A DNA stretch of 64,000 nt from NCBI GenBank assembly GCA_903813345.2, contig CAIIXF020000010.1:20657181-20721180 (forward strand), read 5' to 3'. Position numbers and translations under genes: made by a program. Shown in pieces: positions 11,775 to 24,500 of this stretch (within the stretch, counting starts at the first letter, position 1; each line of letters opens with the position of its first letter). A model generated the notes under the pieces. It was not told where the DNA came from. It saw only the letters and a list, made by a program, of their open reading frames with translations, and did no database searches. Origin of the DNA: Owenia fusiformis (taxonomy: Eukaryota; Annelida; Polychaeta; Sabellida; Oweniidae).

Positions 11775-12157
11775 ATATGTCCGATCTTTCAACAAGTGAA
11801 ATGCTACGAGGCCCAATACGGAACCAACTCTTCAAGAAGGCAAAGATAAAGTCATTGCGTATGACCGCAGTTATCGTCCTGGCCTTCATATTGTGCTGGA
11901 CCCCCTACTATGTTGTCTTAATCACTTGGACATACTTCAAGCCACAACTGCCTCATTCACCACATTTCTTCATTTGGATATTCTTCTTTGGGATGTCCAA
12001 CAGTATGATAAATCCCCTAATATATGGGGCGTTTCATTTTTGCTCAAGGAACAACAGTAGGAGGCTTGTAACAGTAAAGACGCTGACTTTCGATAAATTG
12101 AAACATACGTCCTCGAAGCGAAAGTCTCAGACTAGTAAATTACCAATGTTGGCATAA
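11775..12157 (+). CDS. Last exon of a GnRH/AKH/corazonin-receptor-like GPCR
   Basis: Terminal exon of a rhodopsin-class peptide receptor. The 3' splice site is TTATATTTCCAG ending at 11774, and the frame runs to TAA at 12155-12157. It encodes the end of the third loop with the basic pre-TM6 stretch (KKAKIKSLRMT), TM6 with the CWTP motif (ILCWTPYYVV), a short third extracellular loop, TM7 with NPLIY in NSMINPLIYG (the NPxxY motif), then a basic, Ser/Thr-rich tail of about 45 residues. The combination KSLRMT..CWTPYY and FFFGMSNSMINP is characteristic of the invertebrate GnRH/adipokinetic/corazonin receptor superfamily. Which branch cannot be told from TM6-TM7 alone, and a related vasopressin-type receptor is the alternative. 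Such receptors sit in the plasma membrane and signal mostly through Gq. The 3' part of this exon seeds the tandem array that follows. Confidence 0.8.
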
Positions 12158-12159
12158 TA

Positions 12160-14280
12160 AGAGACATTGTCACGGGCTACAGGTGTCGACGGAAGAGCGT
12201 CTGTTGTACAAAACTTGAGATGGGGATTTAGGTGTCGACAGGAGAGCGTCTGTTGTCGAAAACTTGAGGCATGATAGATTGAACGAAAATATTGGACGTT
12301 TCATATTTGCTCAAGGAACAACAGAGGCTTGTAACAGTAAAGACGCTGACTTTCAATAAATTGAAACATACGTCCTCGAAGCGAAAGTCTCAGACTAGTA
12401 AATTACCAATGTTGGCATAATAAGAGACATTGTCACGGGCTACAGGTGTCGACGGGTGAGGTCTGTTTGTACAAAACTTGAGATGGGCATATATTGTACG
12501 AAAATATTGGGCGTTTCATATTTGATCAAGGAACAACAGTAGGAGGCTTGTAACAGTAAAGACGCTGACTTTCAATAAATTGAAACATACGTCCTCGAAG
12601 CGAAAGTCTCAGACTAGTAAATTACCAATGTTGGCATAATAAGAAACACTGTCACGGGCTACAGGTGTCGACGAGAGAGGTCTGTTTGTACAAAACTTGA
12701 GGCATAATATATTGAACGAAAATATTGGGCGTTTCATATTTGATCAAGGAACAACAGTAGGAGGCTTGTAACAGTAAAGACGCTGACTTTCAATAAATTG
12801 AAACATACGTCCTCGAAGCGAAAGTCTCAGACTAGTAAATTACCAATGTTGGCATAATAAGAGACATTGTCACGGGCTACAGGTGTCGACGGGTGAGGTC
12901 TGTTTGTACAAAACTTGAGATGGGCATATATTGTACGAAAATATTGGGCGTTTCATATTTGATCAAGGAACAACAGTAGGAGGCTTGTAACAGTAAAGAC
13001 GCTGACTTTCAATAAATTGAAACATACGTCCTCGAAGCGAAAGTCTCAGACTAGTAAATTACCAATGTTGGCATAATAAGAAACACTGTCACGGGCTACA
13101 GGTGTCGACGAGAGAGGTCTGTTTGTACAAAACTTGAGGCATAATATATTGAACGAAAATATTGGGCGTTTCATATTTGATCAAGGAACAACAGTAGGAG
13201 GCTTGTAACAGTAAAGACGCTGACTTTCAATAAATTGAAACATACGTCCTCGAAGCGAAAGTCTCAGACTAGTAAATTACCAATGTTGGCATAATAAGAG
13301 ACATTGTCACGGGCTACAGGTGTCGACGGGTGAGGTCTAGCTGTTGTACAAAACTTGAGATGGGCATATATTGTACGAAAATATTGGGCGTTTCATATTT
13401 GCTCAAAGAACGACATGGGCTATCAACAGTAAAGACGCTGACTTTCGATGAATTGAAACATACATCCTCGAAGCGGAAGTCTCAGACTAGTAAATTATCA
13501 ATGTTGACATAAAAGGACAATTCCACGGCCTATAGGTGTCGACGGGAGAGGTCTGTTGTACAAAACTTGAGATGGGCTTATATTGAGCAAAAATATGGGG
13601 CGTTTCATATTTGCTCAAGGAATAACAACGCTTAGATTGAGCAAAAATATGGGGCGTTTCATATTTGCTTTGTAGGAGGCTTGTAACAGTAAAGACGCTG
13701 ACTTTCAATAAATTGAAACATACGTCCTCGAAGCGAAAGTCTCAGACTAGTAAATTACCAATGTTGGCATAATAAGAGACATTGTCACGGGCTACAGGTG
13801 TCGACGGGTGAGGTCTAGCTGTTGTACAAAACTTGAGATGGGCATATAAATAATATTGTACGAAAATATTGGGCGTTTCATATTTGCTCAAAGAACGACA
13901 TGGGCTATCAACAGTAAAGACGCTGACTTTCGATGAATTGAAACATACGTCCTCGAAGCGGAAGTCTCAGACTAGTAAATTATCAATGTTGACATAAAAG
14001 GACAATTCCACGGCCTATAGGTGTCGACGGGAGAGGTCTGTTGTACAAAACTTGAGATGGGCTTATATTGAGCAAAAATATGGGGCGTTTCATATTTGCT
14101 CAAGGAATAACAACGCTTAGATTGAGCAAAAATATGGGGCGTTTGCATATTTGCTCAAGGAATAACAACAAAAGTCTTGTAACAGTAAAGACGCTGACGT
14201 TCGATAAATTGAAACATACGTCCTCGAAGCGGAAGTCTGTTGTACAAAACGTGGGATAGGCATACAGTATATTGAACGAA
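12160..14280 (+). repeat. Tandem array derived from the receptor's last exon and 3' UTR
   Basis: The tail-coding segment GTAACAGTAAAGACGCTGAC, unique to the gene at 12068, recurs at 12331, 12550, 12768, 12987, 13205, 13423, 13683, 13906 and 14179. Each copy includes the end of the coding tail, its stop codon (GGCATAATAA) and about 75 bp of 3' flank with a GTCGAC site. From 12331 to 13423 the spacing is 218-219 bp. Two unit types (ACTTGAGATGGGCATATATTG and ACTTGAGGCATAATATATTG) alternate, giving a higher-order period of about 437 bp. Several copies have TGA in place of the TGC codon of the gene (TTTGATCAAGG against TTTTGCTCAAGG). The last third is more rearranged. No copy includes TM6 or TM7, so these are not extra receptor genes. 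Confidence 0.95.
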
Positions 14281-15109
14281 TACATGGAGACTGAATCTTC
14301 TCATAATATGTATATATATTTAATTATAACAAGAACATCAACGTCACTATATGTACATAGACTAATTATTTATGTATGAGAAATAAATATAATGTATATG
14401 AAAAAATTGTCTGGTATGAAACGTGCATATCGTAAATGAAGATACACAGTTGCAAAAATGTTGATTCAAATTCTTAAGTAATATTGTATAAAACCCTTTG
14501 AACACGAATCATTAATCAAGTGGGCGAAGCGAAGGAGTAGTGTTGTCGTTGAACTTTGAATTGAAAGAGGCGATAAGATATCGCGAGAAATAATCCAAAG
14601 TTTGGTTTATCCGGATCCCATGCTTACAATATAAAATTCAGAAAAATCAATTTCGATATCATACGGATTTAATTTTGGCACATCGTGCTAAACCAGCGAA
14701 AATTAAAGCCTACTACTAAAAAAATACAGAGTGAAAAATTAAAATTAGGTCACCGTTGGGATATGGTTCAGTATCCCAAGGCCCCAGATTACCATCCAGG
14801 ATATGACTGTTACTGAAATATTCGATGGCGATTAGTTTAAGCAGTCATGTGCTAATCTTTGCGATTTGCTATAAAACTGTGATCGATCATTATAATTTAT
14901 AATTTGAGGTTAAAACCCGCATCTGCAAATATAAGAAAACAAGTCGAAGCATACACATTGTTTTCAATAAAAAATCCAATATGGCAGACGAAAGTCGAAA
15001 AACGTTTCGCTACACTGCACTTTCAGCTGATGAAATTGAAGAGAAGGGGCATAAGATTAAACGTACCGTATAATACAAGAAAATCAAATGAGTAAGGTTG
15101 ATCTGTCTG
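14281..15109. other. Non-coding stretch after the array
   Basis: AT-rich DNA. AATAAATATAATG near 14380 could serve as a distal polyadenylation signal for the receptor gene but is not distinctive. No coding frame with domain content. Confidence 0.35.
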
Positions 15110-15370
15110 AATTTTCTCCGGCCGGGGAAGAGGAGGGAAAACCCCATGAATCAATTGATGACATACGATTTCCTCCTTCGCGCGCCTCTTTTCCCGAAAG
15201 TACTTACCCTCCATCTTGGTTTTCAAAGTTTTCAAATTGATCTAGTTTTAAACCAATCAACGATCGACTCGCTAAACCAATCAGCGACGATGTCATCTCA
15301 ATACAGATTTACATTATAAGCGTATGTCATCTTGAACCCTGGTGTTTCTCCCCCTCTTCGGCCGGGCCAA
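15110..15370. mobile_element. Palindromic GC-tipped MITE-like element
   Basis: CTCCGGCCGGGGAAGAGGAG near 15116 is inverted at CCCCCTCTTCGGCCGGG near 15350. The middle holds repeated ACCAATCA..CGA motifs (15250-15285). The GC-rich ends stand out from the AT-rich surroundings. No coding content. Confidence 0.5.
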
Positions 15371-15423
15371 GGAATTGGACTTGATATTTGGCGAGTTTCG
15401 TCTGAGTGATCATGGAATAAAAA

Positions 15424-15557
15424 CGTTATTCAATGATTTCTCGTGAAATACAGAAAATATACTTATAAAAAATTAAGTTTCACTCTGCTAGCGAATCATG
15501 AAATACAGAACTTTTCGGGAAGAATATTTTCGTATTTCACTCATATCATTGAATAAC
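15424..15557. mobile_element. Short palindrome, relative of the element at 6690-6942
   Basis: GTTATTCAATGATTTCTCGTGAAATAC at its left is mirrored by GTATTTCAC...AATCATTGAATAAC-type sequence ending at 15557. Preceded by AAAAAC as in the copy at 6795. Foldback of about 134 bp. Confidence 0.6.
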
Positions 15558-18087
15558 TAATTTTAGTATGGTTGATGGATTTACTACTCGACTCGAACGA
15601 GGCTGATAGTAACAAGGTGTGACTGTGGTTATTAACTGAATAACTGAAAAATCACAAAATCCAAGTTCTACAGTATATATCGCCATTTTTGAACGAATTA
15701 AGCCATATAGTGGATCTACAAGCAGGGTGTCCAAGAAATTAAGTTACAAATGCACCAAATACAAGAGATTTACCAGTTGTTGTGGGATTAAACTTCAACA
15801 AATCTCAGAATAATGAAGTTATATGGTTGGTTTACGTTATGGTATAGTTGGGGGTATATGGTCACGTCATAGTAACGTCAACAATGTAGGATTAGCACTA
15901 AAAATGATTTGTTTAATACGTTTCTCATTAATACTGTCATCCAGTATCATGTACTTCCCAGCATTATCTATATCGTGGTGCTTCTTGATTCAAAGGCATG
16001 ATAAAACCACTGCTGTCCATCACTCACAGTGCTGAAAACAAATGCCTTTCAGCATAGTCTCATTTGCATGTTGAACTCCAGCCGATCTTGTTTTCATACG
16101 TCCGTTAGTCTAAGGTAGAAGTCGGAAGGGGCTTTATCAAGTGAATACAGGGCATTGTATAAAGTTTCAATATCACGACAATCCGTTGTTAGATTTGTTT
16201 CCTTTCAATCTTGCCTTGTAAATTGGTGTATTGTCGATGTGCAGTACCGTCTCTGTCTTGTATAAGATCTCTTCGATAAAACTGGTAAGTGACATTACAT
16301 AGTTCTGATTTTCATCATTGATATCAGTATACAAAATGGAACACTACAGCAATAATAATACAGTTTTGGACTAAAAAAACGTTGATAGTTATCACATTTT
16401 CGCGTTCTTTTGGAATTGCTCAGCAGCAACCGTAACCGTAAAAGTGGTAACATATTGTAATGGTCTCCGTTTTTGTGACGGCGGTCGGCGCCTGTAACAA
16501 ATTCTTACAACTTCCAATAACTAACAAATACGCTGACTTCAATTTTTTCAAAATCATTACGAGTTTTCAGAAGTTCAAATCTGACTTTAGAATTGACCTC
16601 CAATGACCCTCTCAAGGTCAAAAAGGGTTCAAAATCATCTATAAGTTCTAAAATAAATATGATGGGATTTTAAGGACACAAACGTGTACAACATGTTCTG
16701 ACCCAAATCATTCATGAAAATTTGAAATCAATCCACCAAGAACTTCGCCTGGAAACGTGTATAGAATACTTTACAAACAAGATTTAGAAAAAAATTGCTC
16801 ATGTTGATTGATTCAAGAGGTGGCTCATTTTTGTCATTAAGACCTCAAAATAAACCGGTTATTTTAGGTCTCATTTCAAAAAGGCATGTCATGACTTTAC
16901 AACGCCTTTTTTCCAAGGGAACAAAATAAACATCTGAGATTTATATTCTTCAACATCACGATCACGTTGTTGATTAAACTATTTTCTTAATGTGTTACAC
17001 AGCGTTGGACGACATTCCTCGGCATTCTACTTCAACAAGAAAAGCTGCCGCATGCCATCTTATAGCCCGGGGATCAAGTCCCAGGTGCTTATAGCTCCCT
17101 TTTGAAATTTATATTTAATACAGTCAAAACAGGTACTTATAGGTTATAGGTTTATATATCGGTTATATATTTGTAACATGATTCAATTCAATAGAAATCT
17201 TTTTATATTTTTTTCTGTTACTGTCTTTTTGGGTATATCCTGGTTTGTCCTAAAGTTTGGTTGTAATATTTTCAGTTTTCTAATAACTTCGTATTTGATC
17301 AGAACTGGCTTGATTTGACATGCGGTGCTTTATCTTGACTTCTAAGTTTTAAAAAATAAGCGAAATATTTGCACAGAAAAATAAGGAAAAGGGGTTGCAT
17401 ATTAGGTGAAAATTAGGTCAATTTGGAAAAAGAACGAATCGACGGGTGTGATTATCAATGAATTATGAGATAATCCGATTGATTTAATATTCATTCTCTG
17501 AACAATCTATGAAAGTCTTTAGAGCCCTTTGAAACCATTCTTCTTTTTATGTATATGTATATCATGTCTGCATACATCTTTGCCGCCAACACACATACTG
17601 TATTTCAAATATTGCGGAAATTGGTCAAAATTAATGGACGCCCTTGTGAAAATGCGATTACTAATTTAAAAAATACTTTTATCTAAGATTAGATTCACTT
17701 CAATCATATGCACGGATATCGTGCTCAAAAGTTTACATGTGTATGATAATCCCACCTACCTGTATTTACACAACTCAGCCTATTCTGTAATAAATACCAC
17801 CTGTGTCAATTCTAATTATTACAAAATAAAATTGAAATTTTACACTCTCTAACCATCCCAAATCCAATCAGCAGTTGAACGGGAACAGTATGTTACATGA
17901 GCACTGATTTCTTGTACGAGCTTTGCTACTTGTAAATATTTTTTGTTTAATAAAAAGCGAATCTGCCCCTGAGGATGTCTTCTACTTGTGATTGTATCTG
18001 TATTATTTGTAATTTCATGAGGATATAAATAACTAGAATGATAAATTGAACAAGTTCAATTTAAGACTCTAGATTGGATTTTCCCAG
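15558..18087. other. Intergenic DNA with decayed repeats
   Basis: I find no gene. GCAGGGTGTCCAAGAAATTAAG at 15724 looks like a solo Tc1/mariner-type terminus of the CAGGGTGTCC class. The stretch 16530-16930 (repeated AAGGTCAAAA, GACCTC phrases) resembles the repeat at 58490-59340 and is probably an old retroelement fragment. CCCGGGGATCAAGTCCCAGG near 17067 is a small hairpin. The rest is AT-rich without structure that I can name. Confidence 0.4.
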
Positions 18088-18200
18088 ATAGCTGAGTAAG
18101 GACATGAGTAAGTAACTGAGTAGGTAGCTGAGTAAATAGCTTCGTAGGTATTGTAGCTAAGCAAGTAGCTGAATAAAGAGCATAGTTGGTATCTGAACAA
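18088..18200. repeat. Degenerate short tandem repeat (GTAGCTGAGTA type)
   Basis: About ten degenerate copies of a 10-14 bp word related to GTAGCTGAGTAA (AGATAGCTGAGTAAGG, GTAACTGAGTAG, GTAGCTGAGTAAATA, GTAGCTAAGCAA, GTAGCTGAATAA). Confidence 0.7.
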
Positions 18201-18358
18201 GTTCGCCCCATTGACATAACATTGAGATATCATCATATAGGCTTTTCTAGATTTCAAAACCTAATAGAATCTCAACCGGAAGTTAGATTTCTTTACTGAT
18301 TTTAGATTCGGACTCCTTACAAAAGTCTACCTTTATTTCATAACTTACACATTTTTCA

Positions 18359-18571
18359 TCTTGACCTACTTTCGGACACCGTACATATAGGCGATCAGCC
18401 TGGGGGGTTGGTCGGTATCAAATTAGGGGAATAGTCGCTATAGTGATTTTTGGGAAGTTTAAGACCTCTAGAGTAAGAAAATATGGCGATTATTCCCTGA
18501 TTTGATACCGATAACCTAAATTTTGGGGTGAAGCTGATGGCCTAATATATATCTCAAAAGTAGATCAAAAG
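18359..18571. mobile_element. Palindromic MITE-like element, about 213 bp
   Basis: CTTGACCTACTTTCGG at the left end pairs with the complement of TTTTGAGATATA..AAAAGTAGATCAAAAG at the right. GGCGATCAGCCTGGGG pairs with GGGGTGAAGCTGATGGCC. GGTATCAAATTAGGGGAATA pairs with TATTCCCTGATTTGATACC. Confidence 0.7.
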
Positions 18572-18970
18572 AATACCAAATGGTAGACACATGACCAATA
18601 TGCTTAAGTTACGATGCATCTTTGGTGGAGATGATACCCTCTCAAATGATGATCTCAAATGCATTGCAACAGATGTGCAAAACATGTACATTCGAAGGCT
18701 CGAGAACAGCAACACTATAACTTGAAGTACCAACCAGTATGTCGACAAAGGGCTGTGATTGGCACTCCTGTTGATGTCTAAGTAAATTGATGTTTTATAT
18801 AATGTATCTTTTCCTTTGTGCACAGGGACCCCCAGGGCAGAATATGTGCTAACCACGGGGTTTCTGCTGTGTCACTGCTCAATGAGCAAATATGTATAGT
18901 AATTGTTATTCTTATTACATTTATTACATACTGTAAATAAACATTATCTCCAGGATTGGAGGGTCAATAA

Positions 18971-19001
<31 letters not shown>

Positions 19002-19309
19002 CAGAATTATTTCTGACGGGAAAAAGGCTTACATTATAAGCATACTCTTTGCTAATTTCGAAGAATATTGTCGCACCGGGCTGATTCCCAAGCACCCTGT
19101 ATACCAAGTGGAGAAAGGCCAGGGACGATCAATAAGGGATATTTGGAGGTCGACCTGGTTTGGTGATACGGCAGTTACCAGTAGAATATGGTTCGTACAA
19201 AACAATTATATACTGGGATTTTAAAATCTCTTCCAACATAAATCTGTACAATAAAATAACAAAATGTCCATATTATATAATGTATGTCTTCAAGAATCGT
19301 TTTGTCTCT
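18572..19309. other. Possible retroelement 3' tail ending in (AAT)n, plus flank
   Basis: A more mixed-composition stretch (18600-18960) ends in AATAAA-like words and a perfect AAT microsatellite (18973-19001, about nine units). Many non-LTR elements end this way, but I cannot identify a coding remnant. The minus-strand frame 18856-18554 has no known motif. Nothing further is seen up to 19309. Confidence 0.3.
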
Positions 19310-20110
19310 GTTGTGGGATCTTCTCCACTCTGGGACTTGTGCAGCTCAAGAAGTAACCTCTGCTCCAGGAGTCACTTCGTCTCAAGAATAACTACTGCTT
19401 TTAGGCGGGGTCTAAGCTCTGAGAGTAATACTGCTCTGGAAGTACTTGTCTCTTGAGTACCTCTATGGAGAAGTGCCAGCTCAGGAATATCGATCAAGAA
19501 ATGAGATTAGACCTGCTCTTTGACTTCTCCAAGAAGGTCCCACTGTAATATCTCTGAGTCTTCTCACCTCGAATACACTATGGCTCCAGTGTATTGTGGT
19601 TCCAGTAGTGTAACCTCAGCTCCCCGGGAGTCGTCTCACCTCACAATCAATCTCTGTTCATCCTGTGCTCAAAGAGAGCTTTCCCTCTTGAGCTATCTCA
19701 TCTCTTGGGAGGGCCAGGCTCCAAAAGTACTATGGTTCTGGTGGTGTAACCTTATCTCCAGGAGTCGCCCTGTAACAAGAGAAAACACTGCTCTATACTG
19801 TCTCTTGGAAGGGGTCCAGGCTCCGGGGTAACCTCTGCTCAGGGAGTCGCCACTTCTCAAGAGAAGCCTCTTTACAACATCCGCTCAATAGCGCTTTAAC
19901 TCTGGAGCTACACTGTCTCTTGGAAGGGGTCCAGGCTCCGGGAGTAACATCTGCTCGGGGTGTCGCCGCTTCTCAGGTGAATCCGCTGCTCTTGAACGAG
20001 AACAACATCCACACGCTGAGAGTATCTTCTGCTCCGGGAGTTGTCTCTCGTCTCAGGAGTAGCCACTTTAATAAAACTTCTGCTCGAGAGTGCTTTAATT
20101 CCATTTTCAT
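19310..20110. repeat. Degenerate G/C-richer minisatellite-like block
   Basis: Loosely repeated phrases such as CTCTGCTCC(A/G)GGAGT, CTTGGAAGGGGTCCAGGCTC (twice, near 19813 and 19918) and CTTCTCAAGAGAA over about 800 bp. The composition differs clearly from the AT-rich neighbours. Open frames on both strands here (for example 19520-19831 and 20114-19908) are by-products of the repeat. Confidence 0.65.
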
Positions 20111-21120
20111 GCAATAAAAACAGAAAAAGAAGATCCTCTTTTGAGTAAAGAGGTTCAACATTTTGAATAAAAATGTTGACATGGGGTCCCTGTTTATAAG
20201 TTTTTGAATTGTTTGATTGATATTTTTATCATCATAGGTAGTTCACTTGAAAGAAAATATTGTTTAATAAGAACCATTGTATTTATGCCTAAAAAGTATT
20301 CGTGGTTAAAGATATGACTGTCTAGAATCACTTGCCATACTGCACATAGACCTTTGACCTAGATTATGACCAAGGGCTTTTATTGTTCAAATTTTGAGGC
20401 TGATTTTGAGGAATTAAGGCTTTCATTATATTAGCTGCATCCAGTCTGAATCTCTTGTTTTTGCAATTTTTTTCAGCCCTATTGCTAAACATGGGATGCC
20501 AAAATAGTGATTTTGAGATTTGAAATACGCCATGAATTCGGATCGAAATTTAGTTGCATATTCGGATTCCTGAGAAAATTCTACACTTATTTCATAACTC
20601 ATATGTTAGATTTGGAGCACATTTTCTGAGAAATTCAAAAGTGTCATTCTGACCATGTACATTGTGATCCTGGTCATGTAAATGATATGTTGAACTATTT
20701 GAAATGACTGGAGATCAAAACAGATCTCTGTTATCTTGGTTCAAAAAAATACTCCAAATCCAGCATGATTATGCCATTTCTGTTTAGTACCATGGTACCT
20801 TAAACCTGCACATTCGTGATGATAAATCTGGCAATGGGAGTTGTAAACTTTACTACACTGCCCTCTTTCAATGGAAAATAAATAAAAATGTGTGTTTACA
20901 ACTGCCTTTTGGACTGCCTCGTCTTGGTGCTTACCCACTTTTAGTAAAGATTTTTAATTTAAAGGCCCATCGGATGATTTTATGTTTGGAGGTCACCTTT
21001 TAGATTAATTCGAGACAAGCCTCAAAAGTGTTGATACAGATAAATGGCTTTAGTGTAGGAAGCTTTTGCATAAAATAAAATATCTTGTCACGCGAAAAAA
21101 CTTTATGCAGATAAAATCAG
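20111..21120. other. Intergenic DNA, nothing recognised
   Basis: AT-rich unique-looking DNA with no domain-bearing frame, palindrome or array that I could identify. Confidence 0.35.
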
Positions 21121-21560
21121 CTTTGGAGATCCATAGTATTCAGCTTCCAATGATCACTGAATAGGTTTGAGATCCTTAGTTGTCGACTCAAATTTAGCAC
21201 TATATGTCCGTGAGATCCATAGTATTCAACTCCAAATTATCACTGTATATGTCGAAGAGATTCGTAGTTGTCAGCTTCATATGATCACTGAATATGTTTG
21301 AGATCCATAGTTGTCGACTCAAATTTAGCACTATATGTCCGTGAGATCCATAGTATTCAACTCCAAATTATCACTGTATATGTCGAAGAGATTCGTAGTT
21401 GTCAGCTTCATATGATCACTGAATATGTTTGAGATCCATAGTTGTCGACTCAAATTTAGCACTATATGTCCGTGAGATCCATAGTATTCAACTCCAAATT
21501 ATCACTGTATATGTCGAGGAGATTCGTAGCTGTGCGCTTCCAATGATCACTATTTATGAG
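21121..21560. repeat. Nested tandem repeat: 131-bp unit made of three 43-44 bp subunits
   Basis: GAGATCC(A/T)TAGTTGTCGACTC starts at 21169, 21300 and 21431, exactly 131 bp apart. Each unit is itself three diverged subunits beginning GAGATCCATAGTTGTC, GAGATCCATAGTATTC and GAGATTCGTAG(T/C)TGT. This records two rounds of amplification. The first and last units are partial or diverged. Confidence 0.95.
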
Positions 21561-24500
21561 ATCTATGTAAGCTTCTTTACTCGCCGTTTTAACAGTTGTG
21601 ACATGATTTGCGTTTTTTAAATACCGTTTCCGGTGGCAGGGGCCCCATATTAAACAATATCTAGAAAAGTACCTTAAATAAATTATATTCTGGTGACATT
21701 TATAGACAATGCTGTTAAGATGTTGACCTTCATTCTGAAAGTTTCGTGTAATTCCATTTAAAATAGCAAAGTTAGAGTGGGGCGTCCAAGACTTCTGGAT
21801 CACTCCTCGTACATATCCAAAATATACATAATATATATATTTCATTTGTATATGTAATTTAAAATATATTTATATATATAGTACATTTCTAAGTAATACT
21901 CAGATACCACAATTATGAAAAAGATTAAATTAATTGTCCTGCACTGTAATGTGTACAGGATAGCACATATGATTATAACATCTGGGATGCTAATCTGAAA
22001 TTAATAATTGAATTCTATTTCAGCTCCTTTGTTTTTAATTATAATCATCCATTGAATGTTTCAATTCAAGGGAAAAAACATTGAAGTTTTATAGATGTCA
22101 CTATCGACTCAGAGATACATCTTCAATAAATAAACTCCAAAGGAAACGAAGTGTGGTTTTTAATTCAGATCTTTTTAATTCTCTTTTAACTATATTAAGT
22201 TAGCCTATGCCTTTGTTTCACTTCAAAGTCAAAGGAATACCTGGTATATACTGTAGGCCCATATAGAATATGAATTAGTTGAACATGAAAATGAAGATAA
22301 TTTTCAATGCAAATACTGCCTTTTGTCAAGTGTGATGTGAGGCATCATTGGACAAAAAACAGGATCCCAAAATAGGCGAGGCAAATATGAATAGGAGAGG
22401 CTAAATATGATTTTACCCACAGTTTTAGGGAAAGAAATGTTAGGCAATATTTTCTAAATATTTCATGCGAGGCTGTTGCTTCGTGTGTGTCGTAGCTACT
22501 GTAGTTTCCATGCAGAGTGAAATGTTTTTTATTCAAATTGTGAAATAGGGATACAATAAAACAATAACAACAAAGTCCAGGCTTATTTTAAACAATAAAA
22601 TTGGAGTAATTTAGTAATATAATAGTAATTTGCAATGGGTTCAGTTAAAATTGGTTCAGGTAAAATATAATTGTTTGAATTTGGAATATTTCTGAATCTG
22701 GGCTAAACATGTTATTTAAGACATTTTCATTCACATTGAGCAACAGTCATTACTCTTTGCGTCATCCGATTTTAAAGTTAAACCTTGTCTTTTTACCTGA
22801 AATGGAAAAGGTGACCGTGTTTGATGTAATCATAAAAATTATTTAAGGATTTATAAAAATACATGTTTCCACTATCCAATCAGTACAGAATCAGACCTTC
22901 ATAAAGTTTCGGTTTGTTTATTTGTTCGGGTCACAATTGCTATTTTTATTTTTTGTTGTAACATCAACACCGGTTATTTATGTACATCTGGGTCGAATCT
23001 TGAGATCATATGAATACATCATTTTTTATTTCGTAATATACTGTACAAGAATAAGTATCTTCATAATTGTTATTCAATGGAAAATTTCTTGGCAAAGGGA
23101 AAATCGTAATTAGAAAAATGATAACATTCGACAATTCGGCAAATTAGACACTCGGATGGATTAAATACCATATATACAGTATAAAATGAACCTTTTTCCC
23201 CGATTAAGCCAATGTTTCAACAATAAAATCAAAAAGAAACACATATCAATTTAATATCAAGATAGCTCGATGGAGTGGATTGCAGAGGTCTCTAGCTTTA
23301 ATTTGGTATATGTTACGTCCTCATACCTCTCAAGACTTTAAACTGCTCTAAATTAGGCCTTTTGGAGGATTTCCTACTCGCCTATATACTTTGTTAAATC
23401 TTTTGTCAAATCAACATCTTCATATGCTTCATATATGACTTAGTCCCATGGTTGTTGCTGTTTTATAAACATAATGTATATTATAGAAATGATATGAAAT
23501 GTTAAGAAGTTTGCGATGACGTTTTACTGAAAGTTCCCTTCTTGCAGAGCTGAATTAATGTTCTAAAGAATCGTGATTTTATTAGTTTGTGCATGGCAAC
23601 GTATTTGGCATTCAACGTCTGTTTCTTCTTTATTTATTCGTTGTTTGATTGAAATAAGTTGATTTTGGATTTTTGGATTCAATCGAAAGTTAATCAATGT
23701 CTGAAAAAACTTGTCTGCCATTTTGAATGAAACTTATTGCATCACGATGCGGTAAAACTGCTGTGGACCAGTAAACATGAGCCTGAAAAAAATCAAGTCT
23801 TTAAGTAACAGATTAAATTAATTAAATTCCACAGGTACTTTGTTTTTGGCCCCGTGGAAAGTTTAAACACATTTCGTTTGTATTGTAGTTTTATTGACAA
23901 CCACTAATAAGAAGTGATTATTATGTTTAACTTTCGATTATCATATACAAAATTGTTTTTTGAACAACATTAGTTTTTGTTCGAAAATTGAATTTTTTTA
24001 ATTAGGCGTTGCGTGCATAGCACTATGTATACCCCTGCAAATCGTATTTTGAAATATGAAAACGTATTTCAAAATGTTGATTCTATCTGCTCGTAGAGTC
24101 GTGGTCATAAAAAGATGGTGAACTATTTTTTAAAAAGTCTTAATCTTTTGAAAAGTGTCGAAAACAAAATCGTATGTTATGGGAAATAAGTTTGTATTTG
24201 CTCTAAAAGGACAAAATTATTTTAATCAATCTACGATATTAGGTAGTGAACTGAGAAAAAGAAATTAACATTTTTCTTTATATATTTATATTTATACTTT
24301 TTTCTTCTTTCAGTTATAATTCACACAAAACATAAATACAGGTATGTTTGAAATAGGCCTACAATAAAGTTGAATAACAGAAAAAGTAATTGTGTTTCGG
24401 CACTATCAAAGGATTATACATACTGTGCATATAAATAATGCACGCGCTCTATTGTATATATTGTCCATACAATAAGATTAACACATCATACAACCGCACG

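Noticed and set aside
13330-14259. Small frames in the tandem array repeating the receptor tail (TVKTLTFD.LKHTSSKRKS)
   Set aside because: They are copies of the exon's 3' end without TM6 or TM7, and several have in-frame stops. They are repeat units, not genes.
18554-18856. 100-codon minus-strand frame with hydrophobic stretches
   Set aside because: No family resemblance. It lies in a presumed retroelement tail that ends in (AAT)n.
21462-21845. 127-codon minus-strand frame
   Set aside because: Its C-terminal half is the 131-bp tandem repeat read backwards, and the remainder has no domain.
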